Positions 34,804 through 48,411 of a stretch of 64,000 nucleotides of DNA are shown here, one piece after another (positions within the stretch are counted from its first letter, which is position 1; every line of letters starts with the position of its first letter). The stretch is taken from assembly GCA_037954235.1 (NCBI GenBank), contig JBBMOA010000013.1, forward strand, positions 21,443,001 to 21,507,000. The letters are read 5' to 3'. The stretch comes from Aulostomus chinensis (lineage: Eukaryota > Chordata > Actinopteri > Syngnathiformes > Aulostomidae). The notes beneath the pieces are model-generated. The model saw nothing but the letters and a program-made list of their open reading frames with translations. It had not been told where the DNA came from and made no database searches. A program made the position numbers and the translations under genes.

Positions 34804-36300
34804 ATGAGCTTCCCTATAGAAACTGACTGTTGGGATGCAAAGCGTCACCTCGCCGCTGCCTGTAATGGCTCTGAATGTATCAGAAAGGAAGCTGTTTGCA
34901 TGGTGCCCTCCACTGTTACCAATGGCTGTGATAATGCTGTCAGACAAGGTTTAGTGAGCCCATTCCTCTGTCTCATGATGTTTACATACTAACTTTAAGG
35001 AGGGCTCCACGGTCCTGCGTGCCAATTCGGATTCAATCCTACAACGAACCGCCCCCTTAAGTGAGGTCACCAGAGGAAGGATGCCTGCTGACCTTTTACA
35101 GAACATTTCAACATTCCCAGTGGGGATGATTTAAATCCATTGAGCAAGACTTTCAGAATCTAATTTCCAACAAGTGGATCTAATAAAGTGTGAAAGAATG
35201 GATGGAAGGAGTCCAGCAGTCCTGCGAGGGATGCTGTGTCCTTTTCATTGGATCTAATTGAATTACAGATCTGCCCCTTGGAAAATCTTAAGCTCTGAAA
35301 GAAGTGCCCCAATGTTTCACATAAGCTTCCTTTTGACATGATTTATAGCGTTAATAGCTAACCTCATGGGGGATTCCGTAAACAGCTGCAGCTTTGGTAA
35401 ATTCTGTAGAAGATTTACAAGCGAGATAGAAATGATGATGAAAGTTGAAGTATGGAGTGAGGAGTGAATTTGCAAAACCTGTAAACATTTTTTTACTTAC
35501 AGTCTAACTAGAAACATATGAAATAATTTAGTTAGCATTCACAGGATATGTCAAATAAGGAGATGTGTCATTTGCGGGAAAGCCGTAACAAAGCAGAGAG
35601 CCTGAATCATGAACCCGTGGAACATATTCCTACGCCAAAAAATGACCACAACTACCGTGTGTTCAGAGTGACCAGTGTTGGTGTGTCTGACACAGATATG
35701 TCAGTGAGAGCCACAAATCCTCAAAGGAAGGAAGTTTGAATGGCTGTAACTACAAAATGTCCAAACAATGTTCATGTTTTTTTTGTTTTCAGTTTCCAAA
35801 CGTTATTGTTTTTCCCTCTTAACCACGATTACAATCAAAATTTGTACTTGTATCTCTACATTTTCCTGAACCAAGCTGTTAGTTTTACAACCAAACAAAA
35901 CGCAGTGATGAACAGTTTTGGCCGGCGTGATGCCGTCCTGCCAGTAGAGGCACCAGATCAGAGCGACATTTCATAGCGTGCGTTCTGGAGGGAAATGCAA
36001 AAGTCTGAATGTTTTGTTCAAATATAACATTTGTAGTCCACCATCAATCGGCTTGTTTATCCCTTTTATCAATGGCTTTGCAAAGGAGGTCATTTACCAG
36101 ATGCCAAACAGAATCTTAACGATCACGTGTAGCTTCTCTTGTTTATATTGATTGAAGCAGGGGGAGGGAAACCATAGAAACCTGTTTGTAAATAGCAACC
36201 AAGACAAACTTGGCTGCCTATACTTAATTTAATGGCAGCTGTGCGGTGTTGACATTAAATAAAGTTGGTTAAGGATCAAAAACCACTCATCCCTCATTGT
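32246..36300. other. Non-coding stretch, no confirmed gene
   Basis: It includes one ATG frame at 32805-32999 discussed as a finding, a T-run near 34560-34576 and a GT microsatellite at 34765-34801. The block 34990-35400 is repeat-free. Confidence 0.45.
34765..34801. repeat. (GT)n microsatellite
   Basis: Almost pure GT repeat with one T interruption near its start. Confidence 0.9.
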
Positions 36301-36334
36301 TCCATTCGCCTGAGCAAACCATGCCCTTCTTCCT

Positions 36335-36470
36335 CTTGAGCTACAAGTGGTTGGCGTTTGCACCCCACAGACACCGGTCATCCCAGGTTATTTCTGAATG
36401 GATCCTACACGTTCTCCCTATGGACTTTCACGAGGAGCTCCGGTTTCCTCCCACCAACTTTTTCTCTTTT
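36335..36470 (+). mobile_element. Decayed copy of the 18.4-kb LINE/SINE-type repeat
   Basis: CTGAATGGATCCTACACGTT, CTCCCTATGGACTTTCACGA and CTCCGGTTTCCTCCCACC match, with many changes, the 'GTTCTCCCCG...CTTCCTCCCAC' region of the repeat at 18365. Confidence 0.55.
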
Positions 36471-36599
36471 GTTTTAATCATGGGAACCACGGGGAGGATG
36501 TTGAAGCTGGTTCTCTCCAAGACATGACCTCAGGTTACCAGACACTTAACTTGACCCCCATTCAACCTCACACATCCCCGCATCCATGACCCGTATTCT

Positions 36600-37796
36600 T
36601 CACTTCCCCTGAACCCTGGCCAATCAAAATAGAGCTACTTTTACACCGGCGTGCTTTCTTAATGAACCCCTGATCTCATCAGCAGTGAACAATGAACACT
36701 ATTTTTTGATTTTGCCAGTTCTTAAACTCTTTCTAAAGATCATTTTGAGGGTAAAAAAAAAAAAAGTTACAGCAGCATTAAAAAACAGCCTGCAGGCTTC
36801 TGTAATCACATGGGCTGGTTAGTTTCTGTCTTCAGGGCCACCTACTCCCCTTCCCCAACACCAAGTTTGTCCTTATAATTGAAATAGGGTGAAGAAATGT
36901 AATTTGAGATTATGGTTATCTTCATGGTGATTAATCTCACAGATAAAGGGGATCACATGGTTGATGCCTGCGATAAGAGGCCGCTTACAGAAGGATCCCA
37001 TGTTTGTGCTCCTGTGTAACACTTTCACACACAAACACTCGTGGTTATCTCACTTAAAATGTAACAGGGGTATGCTGAGTAGGATTGCTAACATCTGTTC
37101 TTGTTAAATTGCAAAGAAGTTTTATTGATCTGGTGCAGGGGCCTGCATTTCTTCACAATTTACTGCTGTGAGAGGAAAAAGCAGAGGGAGTGGGCTTTTA
37201 AAGAGGATCACTAGTTCAGGTAGTTAATGCCCATGTCTCTTTTTCCCTCTTGAATTTACCAGGAGGGGCATGCGAAGGGAATTCAAATGAAAACAGCCTC
37301 CTCCTCCTCTATAGTGCAGTCACCAAGGTCTGGGAGCTTTGTGTGATTTAAGGAGGATTGTGCAAGGGCCAAATTGGCTGCAGATGGGTAGGGGGTCTGC
37401 AGCTTCATAACCTCACAGCTTATACGTATGGATTATTTGAGGTAAGAGTGCCATAAATTACACATGGGAGCTTTCTTATACTCTGACCTGGCAACCTCAA
37501 CCCGGCTGGTGTAATGGGATAGCTTGTGCAGCCGCTGGTTTCAATTAAGGAATGCTGGCCTGGTCATATCATTCCTCCACCAGCAGGCTCAATGCCGACT
37601 CCTAAACAGGAGCAATGCATATAAAATAGGTGCTTCACTCTAGGATTTGGTTGATGAGGCTTGGCTGCCCGTTCTTGTATTGATTGTACGTTTATGTCAT
37701 CCTTAAGGAGATAAGAGGAGAGAAAAAAGTGCCGTGAGCAACATTTGACCTGCTACTTTTTCTTTAAAGCATGAATTTGCATAATGTTGATTATTT
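36600..37796. other. Repeat-free non-coding block, possible regulatory DNA
   Basis: About 1.2 kb of complex, moderately GC-balanced sequence with no exon. It looks like the conserved non-coding DNA common in developmental gene deserts, but conservation cannot be judged here. Confidence 0.3.
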
Positions 37797-37914
37797 CATT
37801 ATTTGCTCCACCAAGAAGGTCATGTTATCAGAGGGGCTGCTTTGTCTTGCAGGAGGATTACGCTAAACGCATTATGGGGCAGATTAGTCATAGCGCCACC
37901 TAGTGGCAAAAGGG
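37797..37914 (+). mobile_element. Dispersed teleost repeat, family A, plus orientation (fragment)
   Basis: It begins CATTATTTGCTCCACCAAGA, continues AGGTCATGTTATCAGAG and AGGATTACGCTAAACGCATT, then CATAGCGCCACCTAGTGGC. The first part matches family A at 15961 (opposite strand). Confidence 0.45.
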
Positions 37915-38307
37915 AATTACATGTGGGTTGTTTTTATTTTCACACTTTCATCTCCTTCTAGTGGGTCGATGAGAATCATCTCATATCTGATGAGATTCGC
38001 CTGAAGAACAACATGATGGGACAGGAAAGCATGGTGAGGTGACACAGCTTTACTGAAACCACAAAACTGTGATTTAATTTGATTCGATTTCTCTGTATTG
38101 TCAATTATATTTGTCTGAAAATTTGTCTTGTATCCGAGAGATACACCATTCTCCTCGAAAAAAATGTAACAACATGGAACCAAACCGCAAAATGAATACT
38201 TTTTTTTTTTTACTGATTTAACTTGTTTGGTCCAAGCTTTTCCCAACTTTCCACATTTAATGAGAGTTCTGGCCTAAATACATTTGCAAGCTGAGTTGAA
38301 GTCAGAA

Positions 38308-38334
38308 TCATAGCGCCACCTAGGGGTTAAAGGA
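38308..38334 (+). repeat. Second copy of the 'CATAGCGCCACCTAG' motif
   Basis: ATCATAGCGCCACCTAGGGG followed by TTAAAGGAAG repeats the sequence at 37888-37914 about 420 bp away, in the same orientation. Confidence 0.6.
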
Positions 38335-40406
38335 AGTATGCCTGATGTAACAAACAGGGCCCTTTTTGATTTGCAAAAAGTGACTTCTAATGCATTCATG
38401 CAACTGGGATGTAGTCGGGTTCTCAAATTTGTTCAATTTAACAAAAAACAGACAAGAGGAAAAATCGTATTGCCAATGTAAACTAATGGAAGTAAAGCGC
38501 ACGGTTTTGTTTTTGATGTGGGTCCTGGATGTCAGCACCAGCCGCTCCTCATCAGTGGCTTTCCTGTTAAAATGAATGAAAGTTATTTTTTTGACCAAAA
38601 ACTCTTGCTATGAACAGACTTTTTATTTGGCTAAAATTAATTTCCGAAGTAGTTTTACTTGAAAAACTAAATTCCCTCCTTTTGAAATAAATGAACTCAT
38701 TATCAGTTAATCTCAAATCACACACCCAAGATAAAGACTAATGTGGAGCAACAAGAGCCTCACTTTTACAAACACCCAATCTTATCAGGGAGTTTCAGAG
38801 GCAGCCAATGTTCCTAGTGTGAACTGTGAGCGAGCAATAAATCACTGGACCCTTCTACCTCGGGTCTGAGCATGCCAGGAAACAGTTGTTTCCTTAAATT
38901 CTCCTCAGTCTTATTCAGAGAATACAAACTTTCACTCGCTGCCAATAGCTACACTTCACAACATGGAACCAGGAATTCATCGTTTAGTCGGAAAGTAAAT
39001 ATTTGCAGCAAAGTGATGAAAAGGTTACTGTGAAAGGTTGACGTACAGGAGGGAGACAGCGGCAATAACTCCGCAAGCTGAGAGCAAACTTCTCGTAGGT
39101 TATTGCAGTTTTTATAGCAATGTTTGCTCTATTGGCATTTCTCAGGGTTAATTCAAAACAGCTTGTTTACCTCTCAGAACCATTATTTGTTTTTAGCACT
39201 TTGGCAAAGTCTGACACCTCCGCTGAAAGCACGAGATGCATCATCAGAAACAACCGCGTTCCGCAAATACAAATTCAACTGAGTTTAATTCCCTGTAACC
39301 TTGATATGACACAGCCCCAAAATATGTGGTGCAGGACCACAGATCACGGCATCCTAGAAGATCAAGGTTATTGCCACCGCCGCCAAATGATTAAAACAAA
39401 CAATTGAGGTTGTGTAATGCAGCAGAATCCCAACTGAGAGTCTCATCAGCGACGTCTGCTGAAGAGTGTTGAGCCCATTCTCCTTCCAATCCAAAGTGTG
39501 TGCGATTCGCTGCAACTTCTTCAGCTTTATCAGTCACAACCGTGGATGTTGTTTGTCTTTCTGGCTGAAACAACGATGCACAAAGAATGATTTTATGAGT
39601 TGTAAGTCAGTGGTCTGCAGGGTTGTTATGCAGTTATTTAAAAAAAAAACACACACACACAAAAATACTAGCACCCTGGCAGCCAAGTTGTTTCTGCAAA
39701 GCACTGATAATTATTATCTCAGTGTTTCTCAACCAGAAATGTTTCATATCAACATTCATGAAAAGAGTAATGAATGTAACATTGTTGACATTTATAGTTA
39801 GCGAGAACGTCTGTGCCAGGCTGGACGAGTAATGTTTTCATTTAAGAGCTGCATATCTTGAACCAAAGCATAACCTGACCATCATGAAAAATCCTCCCTC
39901 ACCAGCACATTTTGTTTTGAGATCTGCTGTATGTGAATTTAATTCCACTGTTGGCTTCAGAATCAAATGGCATCTCTTTGACGTACGTGGAGATTGAGGG
40001 AACAGCTCCAAGGTCAGAAGAAACGCACAATTCAAAGTTTTTTATTTGTTGGCTGCAGAGTTTATTCCATTTGAGCACGTAAAATAAATCCAACCTAGTT
40101 TCCAGAAAACTAAACAATCTCTTATCCTCTGTTTGAGAGACTGTGATTGGGAATTTGGGGTAATATAGCATGTTACAAACTTCTCTAATCAATATCTGAC
40201 TGCGTATTCTCAGTTCTTGTTATGAAGACACAGGTCAATTTAATAAAAAAAACATCTACGTGTCGAAATGAGAGTTAATTTGATGGAGATCAGGTGTAAG
40301 ATCTTTCTTTTATTGGAGAAAATATTTAGGTTGCAGTGTCACGGCTCCCTTTTCCCAGCCAGTGCACCGGGGATTTCTTCCTTTGCATAACAGGCCAAAT
40401 GCATGG

Positions 40407-40409
<3 letters not shown>

Positions 40410-40439
<30 letters not shown>
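40410..40439. repeat. (GT)n microsatellite
   Basis: Pure GT repeat, 15 units. Confidence 0.9.
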
Positions 40440-40440
<1 letters not shown>

Positions 40441-42786
40441 TCTGACTGCTAGGATAGCAGGTAATGATTGTAAGAGATGTCTCAATAACAAACAAGGGCT
40501 TCATGTAACTTTCGCTTGGATTATGCCACATTCTTCACCCTGGCGATTGAGCCTGCGTGAGTGATTACGCCGCAACACCGGAATGTGCCGCCCTGCCATC
40601 AACATCTCCTTGTCCGGAGTTGGAAAAATTAGGAGAAAACAAAGCAGCTCAAGCGCCATGAGGACTAGTTGTTGTTTCACTGATGCATATAACAGCTGAA
40701 ATCATAGCTGACCTTTGTGTCTGGCTACAGAAATCTCTCAGTGGGCAGAGCAAACATGCGCTCCAGGTGTGAGTGCAAAAGCAAAATTAAGACTGCATTT
40801 GTTTTTGTTTTTTTGTTTTTTTTGGGCAGAACAAATTGTTTGCATTTGAACAGCAATGCATGTGAGCTGTAAGAATAGCAGGAAGTTTCATCTGAGTGAT
40901 CATCTATGGAAACACAACACGCTCTGCTACACCCAGCGACATGCTAGCCAATTGCAATCAATGTTGAGAAAGTAATCAGTACTTGATTAGATGTAGTGCT
41001 CCTCATATTGATCCCCGTCTGCAGCGGGAGACAAGTGCTCTGAATGAGAAGCGTTCGATTACCCAGTGAGGTTAAACACAGACTGTTACCGCCGGGGGGA
41101 TTGCCTTGGACAACAGGAATGACAGGCAGGATTGAGATAACTGCCCGTGATCCTTGGCTGAATCAACGTTTACCCGCTTCTGCCAGCACGTCCCTGATAT
41201 ATCAGTGGAAAACACTGTCAGGTTTTCTTTTCCTTTATCTTTTGCTTTGCAGAAAACTCTTTGGCATTGAAATGTCTCTCTGTTTAGTGGTGTATCATCA
41301 AATCATTAAATCCAGCCAGGAATAATAAAGACTGTGGTGTTCTTCTGGAAAGAAGGATTCTCTGATATATCAAAAATATTTTTCTTTGGCTCCGGCAGTT
41401 TTTATTTTTTTATTTTTGTATTTGATGGAAATTTGTTGTCATACTTTGAGGTGTGATGGAAAGGTTCAGCAGCACATCTCTGTTGATCCCATGCGTGGAT
41501 CAAAGCCTTGCTGATTTAAATAAGAGAGGGAAAGACCAAACTTCCATAAAAGGATTCTGTAGCTACCAAGAATCATGATTGGGTAAAATTTTGGATCAAG
41601 AGTTATGTATCAAATTGATCCTGTGAGCGACATCATAGGATATGCAGCGCCGTATTACTACACCTTCTTGGAAATATAACGTGAGGAGTAACACCTGTGA
41701 CTCCTCCTAATGATGTTCACACCTTCATTTCCTCCTCTGTTTGAGCTCCTTCTGGCGTTCCCTTTCCTTCACTGAACGTAACCAGTTGCTCCATTCAGTG
41801 GCAACAGTTGAAAATACGCAGAACTCAACATGGCGGCATAGAAGCCCCGACACCAACTAGCGTCTCAGCAGTGTAAGTGCAGCACCACCGTCCACCGAGG
41901 AAGTCTACATGATGGACAACGTCGAAGGTCGTAGACAAGGAAGCGTCATCACGTTCACCCAAGAAAACCAACTGGCCCCTCCCTCAGAGTGAGAGCTGCA
42001 CAATTGTCATCATTAAGAAACACCGATGTTAACTCATGGAAATACATGAAATAACCACAACCTCTAAACGCAGCATAATAGTGTCTCAGACTTCCATTTA
42101 TATCAGGTGTCATCAAAGGTGTCCACAATGAGACGAGTCAGGATTTACAGATGAATATGAACAAAAATAAATCAACGGGTTCAGAGTGAAGAAAGGCAGT
42201 GTTTCAGTGGACGCTGATAAAAATGAGTGCAGATAAATGTTCCCTCTCAGCTTTAAGGGTTTATGCCAAAGAGAATATTAGTTCTTAGGTACACCTGAGA
42301 GCAACTCTACACTTCTAATCCGTAGGAGCTCCTGCTCTTGCAATTTCAGCACCTTGTTCACATCAGCACGCACGCACGCGCACACACACGCACACACACG
42401 CCTAACAACAGATCAGCCCATATGTCCCCTATAAGCAGAGGCCAGTCACCTCATCTGTGAGATTAGCAAAGGCAGCGAATGGTCAGAGGGGAAGAAAATG
42501 CTTTATATAGTTTGGGTTTAAGATCTGCAGTTTGTGGGGAGAAGCTGCGATGGTGTCTTGGAGGGGTGTCCACTAGCAGATCAAAGCATCCAGTGGGGGG
42601 CCATTTGGTTGTCCCTATCTTCGCCCTGCACAGGTTGTTGGTGGTTCAGATCTCTTCCTTTGTCTGCTTTCTCCTCTGGGGAATCTTTAACTGGCTGGGG
42701 TTTGATATGGCAGACGCCTAGGAAATAGTCACATCTCAGCCAGAGGGTGTGTGTGCAAGCCTTCACCCCAGCATCCAGGGAATTTT

Positions 42787-42800
42787 GGGGGGGGGGGGGG
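42787..42800. repeat. G14 run
   Basis: Uninterrupted G run. Confidence 0.9.
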
Positions 42801-45652
42801 AGGTCTCTAGGGAGTTTGATAGAGGAGATGATTTATGTGGAATAGGATCAAAAAGAAGGATATTGGCCGAGTGGTGATTTTCACAGTGTGTGTCTGACTG
42901 GCTCAGTTTCTCTGTCTGTTTTTGTCATCATTTTTTTTTTCATCTCTTCAAACTTTTCGTCTTTGTGATCTCTTCCTCAATCCACTCCTTTTCGTCTGTG
43001 TTATTGTTCCCTTCTTTTTTTTTTGTCAGTCAAAAAAGCAGTCGGGTGGAGCTTTCAGTTTGGATCCTCCAGCTGAGGACTTGTCTACCGGCGTTAAATC
43101 AGCTTTACTTGGCTGACGGCTCACTACGAACTGTCAGTGCTTGCTTTTCTCCTCATCCGTCACCGCAGTCAGTAATCACTCTTGTCACCCTCGCTCTTAC
43201 CGCCATCATCATCTTCAATCATCATCCCTATTTTGACCACTCGGTTTATTTTTCTCTCTCAAAATGCTTGGCAAATCAGAACACAGTCATTCCAGCACTA
43301 TTACAGGCTGATTCTGTCATTAATGGCACAAAAAAGCAGAGAGGAGAGAAGCAGTTTCATAAGCACCTCTCCTGAGCAAAATAGTGGCTTATGTGCAAAT
43401 TGTAATTTTAGCAAACACTTTACCTGCTCCACATCCACCACCTGTCGAATAATTCTTTCAAAGCAGCAGCCATGATGAGATGAGGTGTTTTTGTGTTGGC
43501 ACCATGGCTGAAATGTGCATTTTTGTAGAGCTCCATTCTCTTCAGAATCAGCAACAAATGATAAATTAGCCTTCTACTGTTGCTGTGGGTGTTGTCCCGC
43601 TCATTTACAGCTTCATTTTACCTGCCAGCACGGCCCGGTTCTCTAGGAGGAGGAAACACAAAGACATTAGTTGGAATTCTGACCTGACAACCAATTTTCT
43701 TGGTCTTTAAATTTCAAATTCAAAGACAGCAGCTCTCTCCTATAGTGCTGCACATCAGTCTGCAACCCCACCCACACCAATTTTATTTGACAAAACAATC
43801 CCAACTTATCGCTGAGAATAATCCATCGTCGTACAAACTCAGTATCTATTGAGGCGTCGTCCGCAGAGGAAACTTTGTGATGTTTTTTTAAAAATTTTAT
43901 TAGGGGCACAAATCTCTGTTTTCGTTGCAAATGCACAAGGACAGCAGGCGACGTGATGCACCTTCCTGCAGCTGGATTTACACCATTCCACTGTTCAGCA
44001 TTCGGTGATGCTACGTAATTCTAAATATTTGCAAAGATTTACAGAAAAGGCAAGGAATTTGACATGTTTATTCAACCTCAAACACACACACACACACACT
44101 TTAGAAATAAATAATGATTATCAGCTGGTGCTGTCCGTGAGTAAAAGCGTTTCAGGCAAAAAAAAAAAAAGAATGAAAAGATTGATTTTAGTTTGACAGT
44201 AAGTGTTTGGTTCAAATGTGGCTTAACTCTGATCTTAGTTCATTTGTAATTAGGAAAAAATTTGGCTTTGAAATGATGACGTCACCTGAACCGAGCCACA
44301 GATCCACCTCGTCTGTGCCGCAACTCAGCCGCAAGCATCCCTGAACAGGTCTAAATGATCATGTGATCTAGAACATACTGTCAGAGTTTCCCTGATCATC
44401 GCGCCACCATCAGGTTTAATTAATGATTCTTTCTTAAATACACAGAGTATTTGGTAAAGCAAAAACTTTCAAGCCAAATCCAAACATTTGACATTATTCC
44501 ATAAAGAGTCAGCAAAAATCTTAAATGAGTGTGAAAAATAAAATCGAAATGCTGATACTTAGCAACGTCTACGCCTCAGGAATCCAGAACAACATGTTTG
44601 GACTGAGTGACCTGTGATTCAGCAGTGACACGGAAATCAGTGGTCTGTTCGAGGTCAATCAGCGGTCCTTTTGAGCAGCAGGTGAGTTTTCCTTTTTTTT
44701 CCTTTTTTTGTTTTTTGGCCTTCAAAGTTTTGTTGCTGAGCAGCAGACACATTTAGCAGAAGAAAAATAGCAAACAGAGCAATAACACAACTGCGCCGTA
44801 ACTCCCCCCTCGTGAGCAGTATATCGTTCTATTTATTACATGGTTTATTGAACCTACCCTTGAGAGGCGTTGATTTATTTTAAGTGGGCTGTAATTGTTG
44901 CTGCTGTTGTTTTCCCACCATTTTGTCCATCACATTTATATGAATTAAACTTGACAAAAGAGCAGCAAGCAGGCTACTGCACAGCCATCCTGTGTTCTCT
45001 GCTGCAGCCTATTCTCAGTAGCCGTTTGCTCACACGGGAGATAAAGGGATGACAGATCATTTGATAAGGCAGTGTTTCAGATAGATTTGGTTCAGTGGCT
45101 GCACTAACAGGTGGGAGTCATTTTCTCCACAGCGGGAGGCTTCAGCTGCACACACCAACAGTAACCGTATGAATAATGCTCTCCTGCCTCTGTGAATTCA
45201 CCTGCTGATATATATCTGAGCTGGACCATCATTTGTGTTTACATCGGGGAATGTCACGGATGCATGGTGGGGGCTTTAAATCACACAGTTTATGAATATT
45301 GTGGCGGTGTGAAGATACGTCTGTTTATTGTGGAAGTTGATATCAAACAGCTCCTTTTATGCACAGGAGGGCAGGCGGTGTTTTTACGAGCTGTACCGCT
45401 CGTCTCCCTGATTAAGGATGTGTTAGACTATAAACTTTTACAGCCCAGGAATAATTGCAGGTTGTTAAATTTAGGAATATGACTTCTCTCTGAAGGGATC
45501 TAAAGAGTAAACTGGCCCTGGAGAATAAAACAGCTACATCAAGGACGTTATGGCTCAAAGCTTTGTGATTGTTTGCAGCAAAAATCCAAACATAAACTGT
45601 CCGTGAAAATGTTACATTTACAGAGAAAATCATTTATGACGTGCTGTTTAGT

Positions 45653-45654
<2 letters not shown>

Positions 45655-45688
<34 letters not shown>
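45655..45688. repeat. (CA)n microsatellite
   Basis: Pure AC repeat, 17 units. Confidence 0.9.
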
Positions 45689-45689
<1 letters not shown>

Positions 45690-46261
45690 AAAAAATACCT
45701 ATACATACTCTGCATCACACTTTTCATATATACATTTTTAATCACAATTGCTGGTAACTGATGAGCTGCTGTTTTCTACAGGCTGTTGAGGTTTTGGTTG
45801 ATCTTCATTTAATCCTCATGTTAATACACTTTTTGGGAGGTGTCGTGAACTGAATGAAACATTCAATGTTCCTGCGGAAATTTCCTTCGCACATTAAGCT
45901 CAAAGGAATATAAAAAAGACCTCATAAAAAACAAAAATAAAAATATATTAAGTGTGAGTCAATGTTATATCTGTGTGACCAGAGCTTGTTAAGCAGCCGA
46001 ATGCCACGCGGGACAAAAGATGAGCTTCCTGATTTCGTTAGCATCCTTATGGCCACAGTCACAGTTCCCAGAGACGTTCTGCTGCGAATGATCGGCAAAG
46101 GATGAACTGTAATGCCTGAAAAAAGAGTTGCCCTTCTCTCTTCCTCCACATTTCCCTGCACAGTACAAAGCCTGCACTCATGCAACCCCCCACAGTTCAG
46201 GTACACGCAGGAGCCACCAACCTGTCAGTCACTAGACATTTCCATGTGGATCTTTAATACT

Positions 46262-46740
46262 TGTAGTGCATGAAGCTGAGTGTAGCACAGTCTGCTCTGT
46301 CTCTCCCCTGCTCTGCTGCTCAGCCACACCCCTCATCAGCTCACAGCTTTCACCTGCTGCCCTCACCTGCTCACCATCTGCATTCAAGCCAGTACACAGC
46401 TTCTCTCCACTCACTCCTAGCCAGATTGTCTTCGCTCTCATGCCTGACCCTCCAGCACTCGTTCGAGGACTGTTTACCTGGTATCGACCCGACATGCCCC
46501 CGACCGTTCCGTTCCCGACTACAAGTGCTGCCTGCCCGTTCTCAGTTGCTTGTCTGCCTGTGGCCGGTTGGCTCTCAGCCTGTTCCTGCTCAACCAAGAG
46601 ACCCACGTTGTCAGCTTCACCTCACCAGTTCACCTTCTCTGGTGACTCATCCCCACCGACTCCATCTCTCGGTCCGGACCCACACCCAGCCCTCCCGGGA
46701 GTTTTACTTTTAGTTCAGTTTTGGTTCTAAGTGCTGCGAT
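46262..46740 (+). mobile_element. LTR-like interspersed repeat
   Basis: Pyrimidine-rich block with TTCACCTGCTGCCCTCACCT, CACTCCTAGCCAGATTGTC, GTATCGACCCGACATGCC, CCCGACTACAAGTGCTGCCT and, at the end, GTGCTGCGATTGGGTCCACC. The wording is typical of fish Gypsy-type LTRs ('GCATTTGGGTCC' near the 3' end). A long open frame crosses it, but its Ser/Pro/Cys-rich translation is a by-product of the CT-rich DNA. No clean target duplication or TATA box was found. Confidence 0.5.
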
Positions 46741-48183
46741 TGGGTCCACCCCATACCAGTTACATAACGCACCTCCATGTCCTGAAATTAGACAGTTTCT
46801 TTTCTTAACATCAACCACTTTATTTATTAATTACTGGTTGAAGCCTAGTCAGAAATCCAAACACTGTCGTGTCTCGGGGGCATTTAAAACGATGAATCTA
46901 ATATGAAAATATGAAAGGTGGTTCACTGTGAGCTTCTCCCACCAGGACTGAACCATCAACCTTGGATTCAACACAAATTTTAATAGAAAAAATGCAACAT
47001 AAATAATTATTCACCTGTCACGGTGCCAGTTCGTATAAAAGCTTTTTCATAACTTTCCACAAGATGAAAAGCTTGTAAAATCCACTTATTTTAGGGGGAA
47101 AAAAAAACAAAAAAACCTGAGATGGTAGCAGTAATTGTCTCTGAGCCTTCTTCAACCGCCCCCCTGCTGAATGCTTTACTCAGTTGGAACTGAGCAGTTA
47201 AAATTCCCAAGTCTAAATGGGAACAACCTTGAACAACAGGTATTTTTAGTACCTGAGTATTTGTTTCATCATTCATGATTATTATTTGTTTCTGAAGATA
47301 ATTATAAGCTACTGAAAACAATAGCATTAAAAATTATTCAAATTTGTCTGTTTTTTGGGGCCTTTTAGGTTGTGTTTTGCACACTTCAACCACCTCTAGG
47401 AGGAACTGAGTCTCTGCAACAGTAATTTTGGGGGAGTTCTGACCTGAAAAGTTTGGGTTGCCAAGTTTCATAAAACTTGTGTTAATTTTTTTGCTATTTT
47501 TTTTTCAGAGACAGATGAAAGGAACACATCAGTCTCAAAAGTCTCTTCCACTGTGACTTCTAGAGTTGAGGATGAAGCAGGAGGGCAGCAGATCCTGTGA
47601 AGGTCCTGTGGTGTGTTTGAAAGCTCCAGAGTACGTGAGTTAAGTGAACCTTGTTACGAGAATGAGGACAAACAGGAGGAAATTTAGCAACAACAACAAC
47701 AAAAAAAATCACTTCAAAAAATACACAGCAGCTGCAACAGTAAATCCATCCATGTGTTGCGTTTAAACTTTTGCCATGTTACCGACTTGATAAGCATATC
47801 AGCGCCACATGAAGAATGTCCCCTGACTCCTGCTCATTTGTCTCTCTGCAGAGACACAGCTAAACAGGTTTGCCTACAAGCTGGAGGAAGTCTGCTGAGA
47901 ATCACCTGGGATGCAGCCATCTGCTGGAGCACACACACCCTGAAAATCTGCTGCTCCAGCTACTTACAATCGACAAGAAACATTAAAACAGACACTTTGC
48001 ATTTTCTGAATTTACTCTAAATCCAACAACAAAGAGCTTTGCTGACCTCCCCGTTGCAGAAATGACTCATCAGGTGTGTTTTCTTAATGTTGCAATAGTT
48101 TTTCAGGGCAGGTAAATATGGGTTTAATATGCTTTGTGGCGGCGCTCAGCCAACCTCATTTCATATAAATGTGACACAGGCTT
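46741..48183. other. Non-coding stretch, no gene recognised
   Basis: AT-rich unique sequence; nothing recognised. Confidence 0.5.
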
Positions 48184-48270
48184 TCATTTAAATGGTAAAT
48201 TGACTGCATTTATATTGAGCTTTTATAGTCTGATGACCTCTTAACATACTCTACAACACATTCGCCCTAT

Positions 48271-48307
<37 letters not shown>

Positions 48308-48350
48308 ACGCTGTTGGCAGATGTGGCGAACTGCCACTGAGCTAAGATAC
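48184..48350 (+). mobile_element. Dispersed teleost repeat ('TGACTGCATTTATAT' type) carrying a (CA)n tract
   Basis: AAATGGTAAATTGACTGCAT, TTATATTGAGCTTTTATAGT and CACATTCGCCCTATC correspond to a very common fish repeat ('AAATGGACTGCATTTATATAG ... CACATTCACCCAT'). The (CA)16 at 48273-48304 sits where that family usually has CACACACA. Confidence 0.6.
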
Positions 48351-48411
48351 TGACACATTCATATGGTGAGTGTGTTTACACAGGATGTAATCAGACCATG
48401 GCCTGAATATC

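Larger units (their letters stand above)
38335..46261. other. Non-coding stretch, no gene recognised
   Basis: Long AT-rich unique region with several microsatellites. A T/C-rich frame of about 160 codons at 42890-43375 has low-complexity composition and no domain. Confidence 0.5.

Noticed and set aside
42890..43375. 161-codon open frame rich in Phe and Ser
   Set aside because: Product of T/C-rich low-complexity DNA; it starts at a non-ATG codon and has no motif or splice context.
46266..46730. Open frames of about 150 codons, Ser/Pro/Cys-rich
   Set aside because: They lie wholly in a CT-rich LTR-like repeat; two frames are open at once and neither shows a domain.
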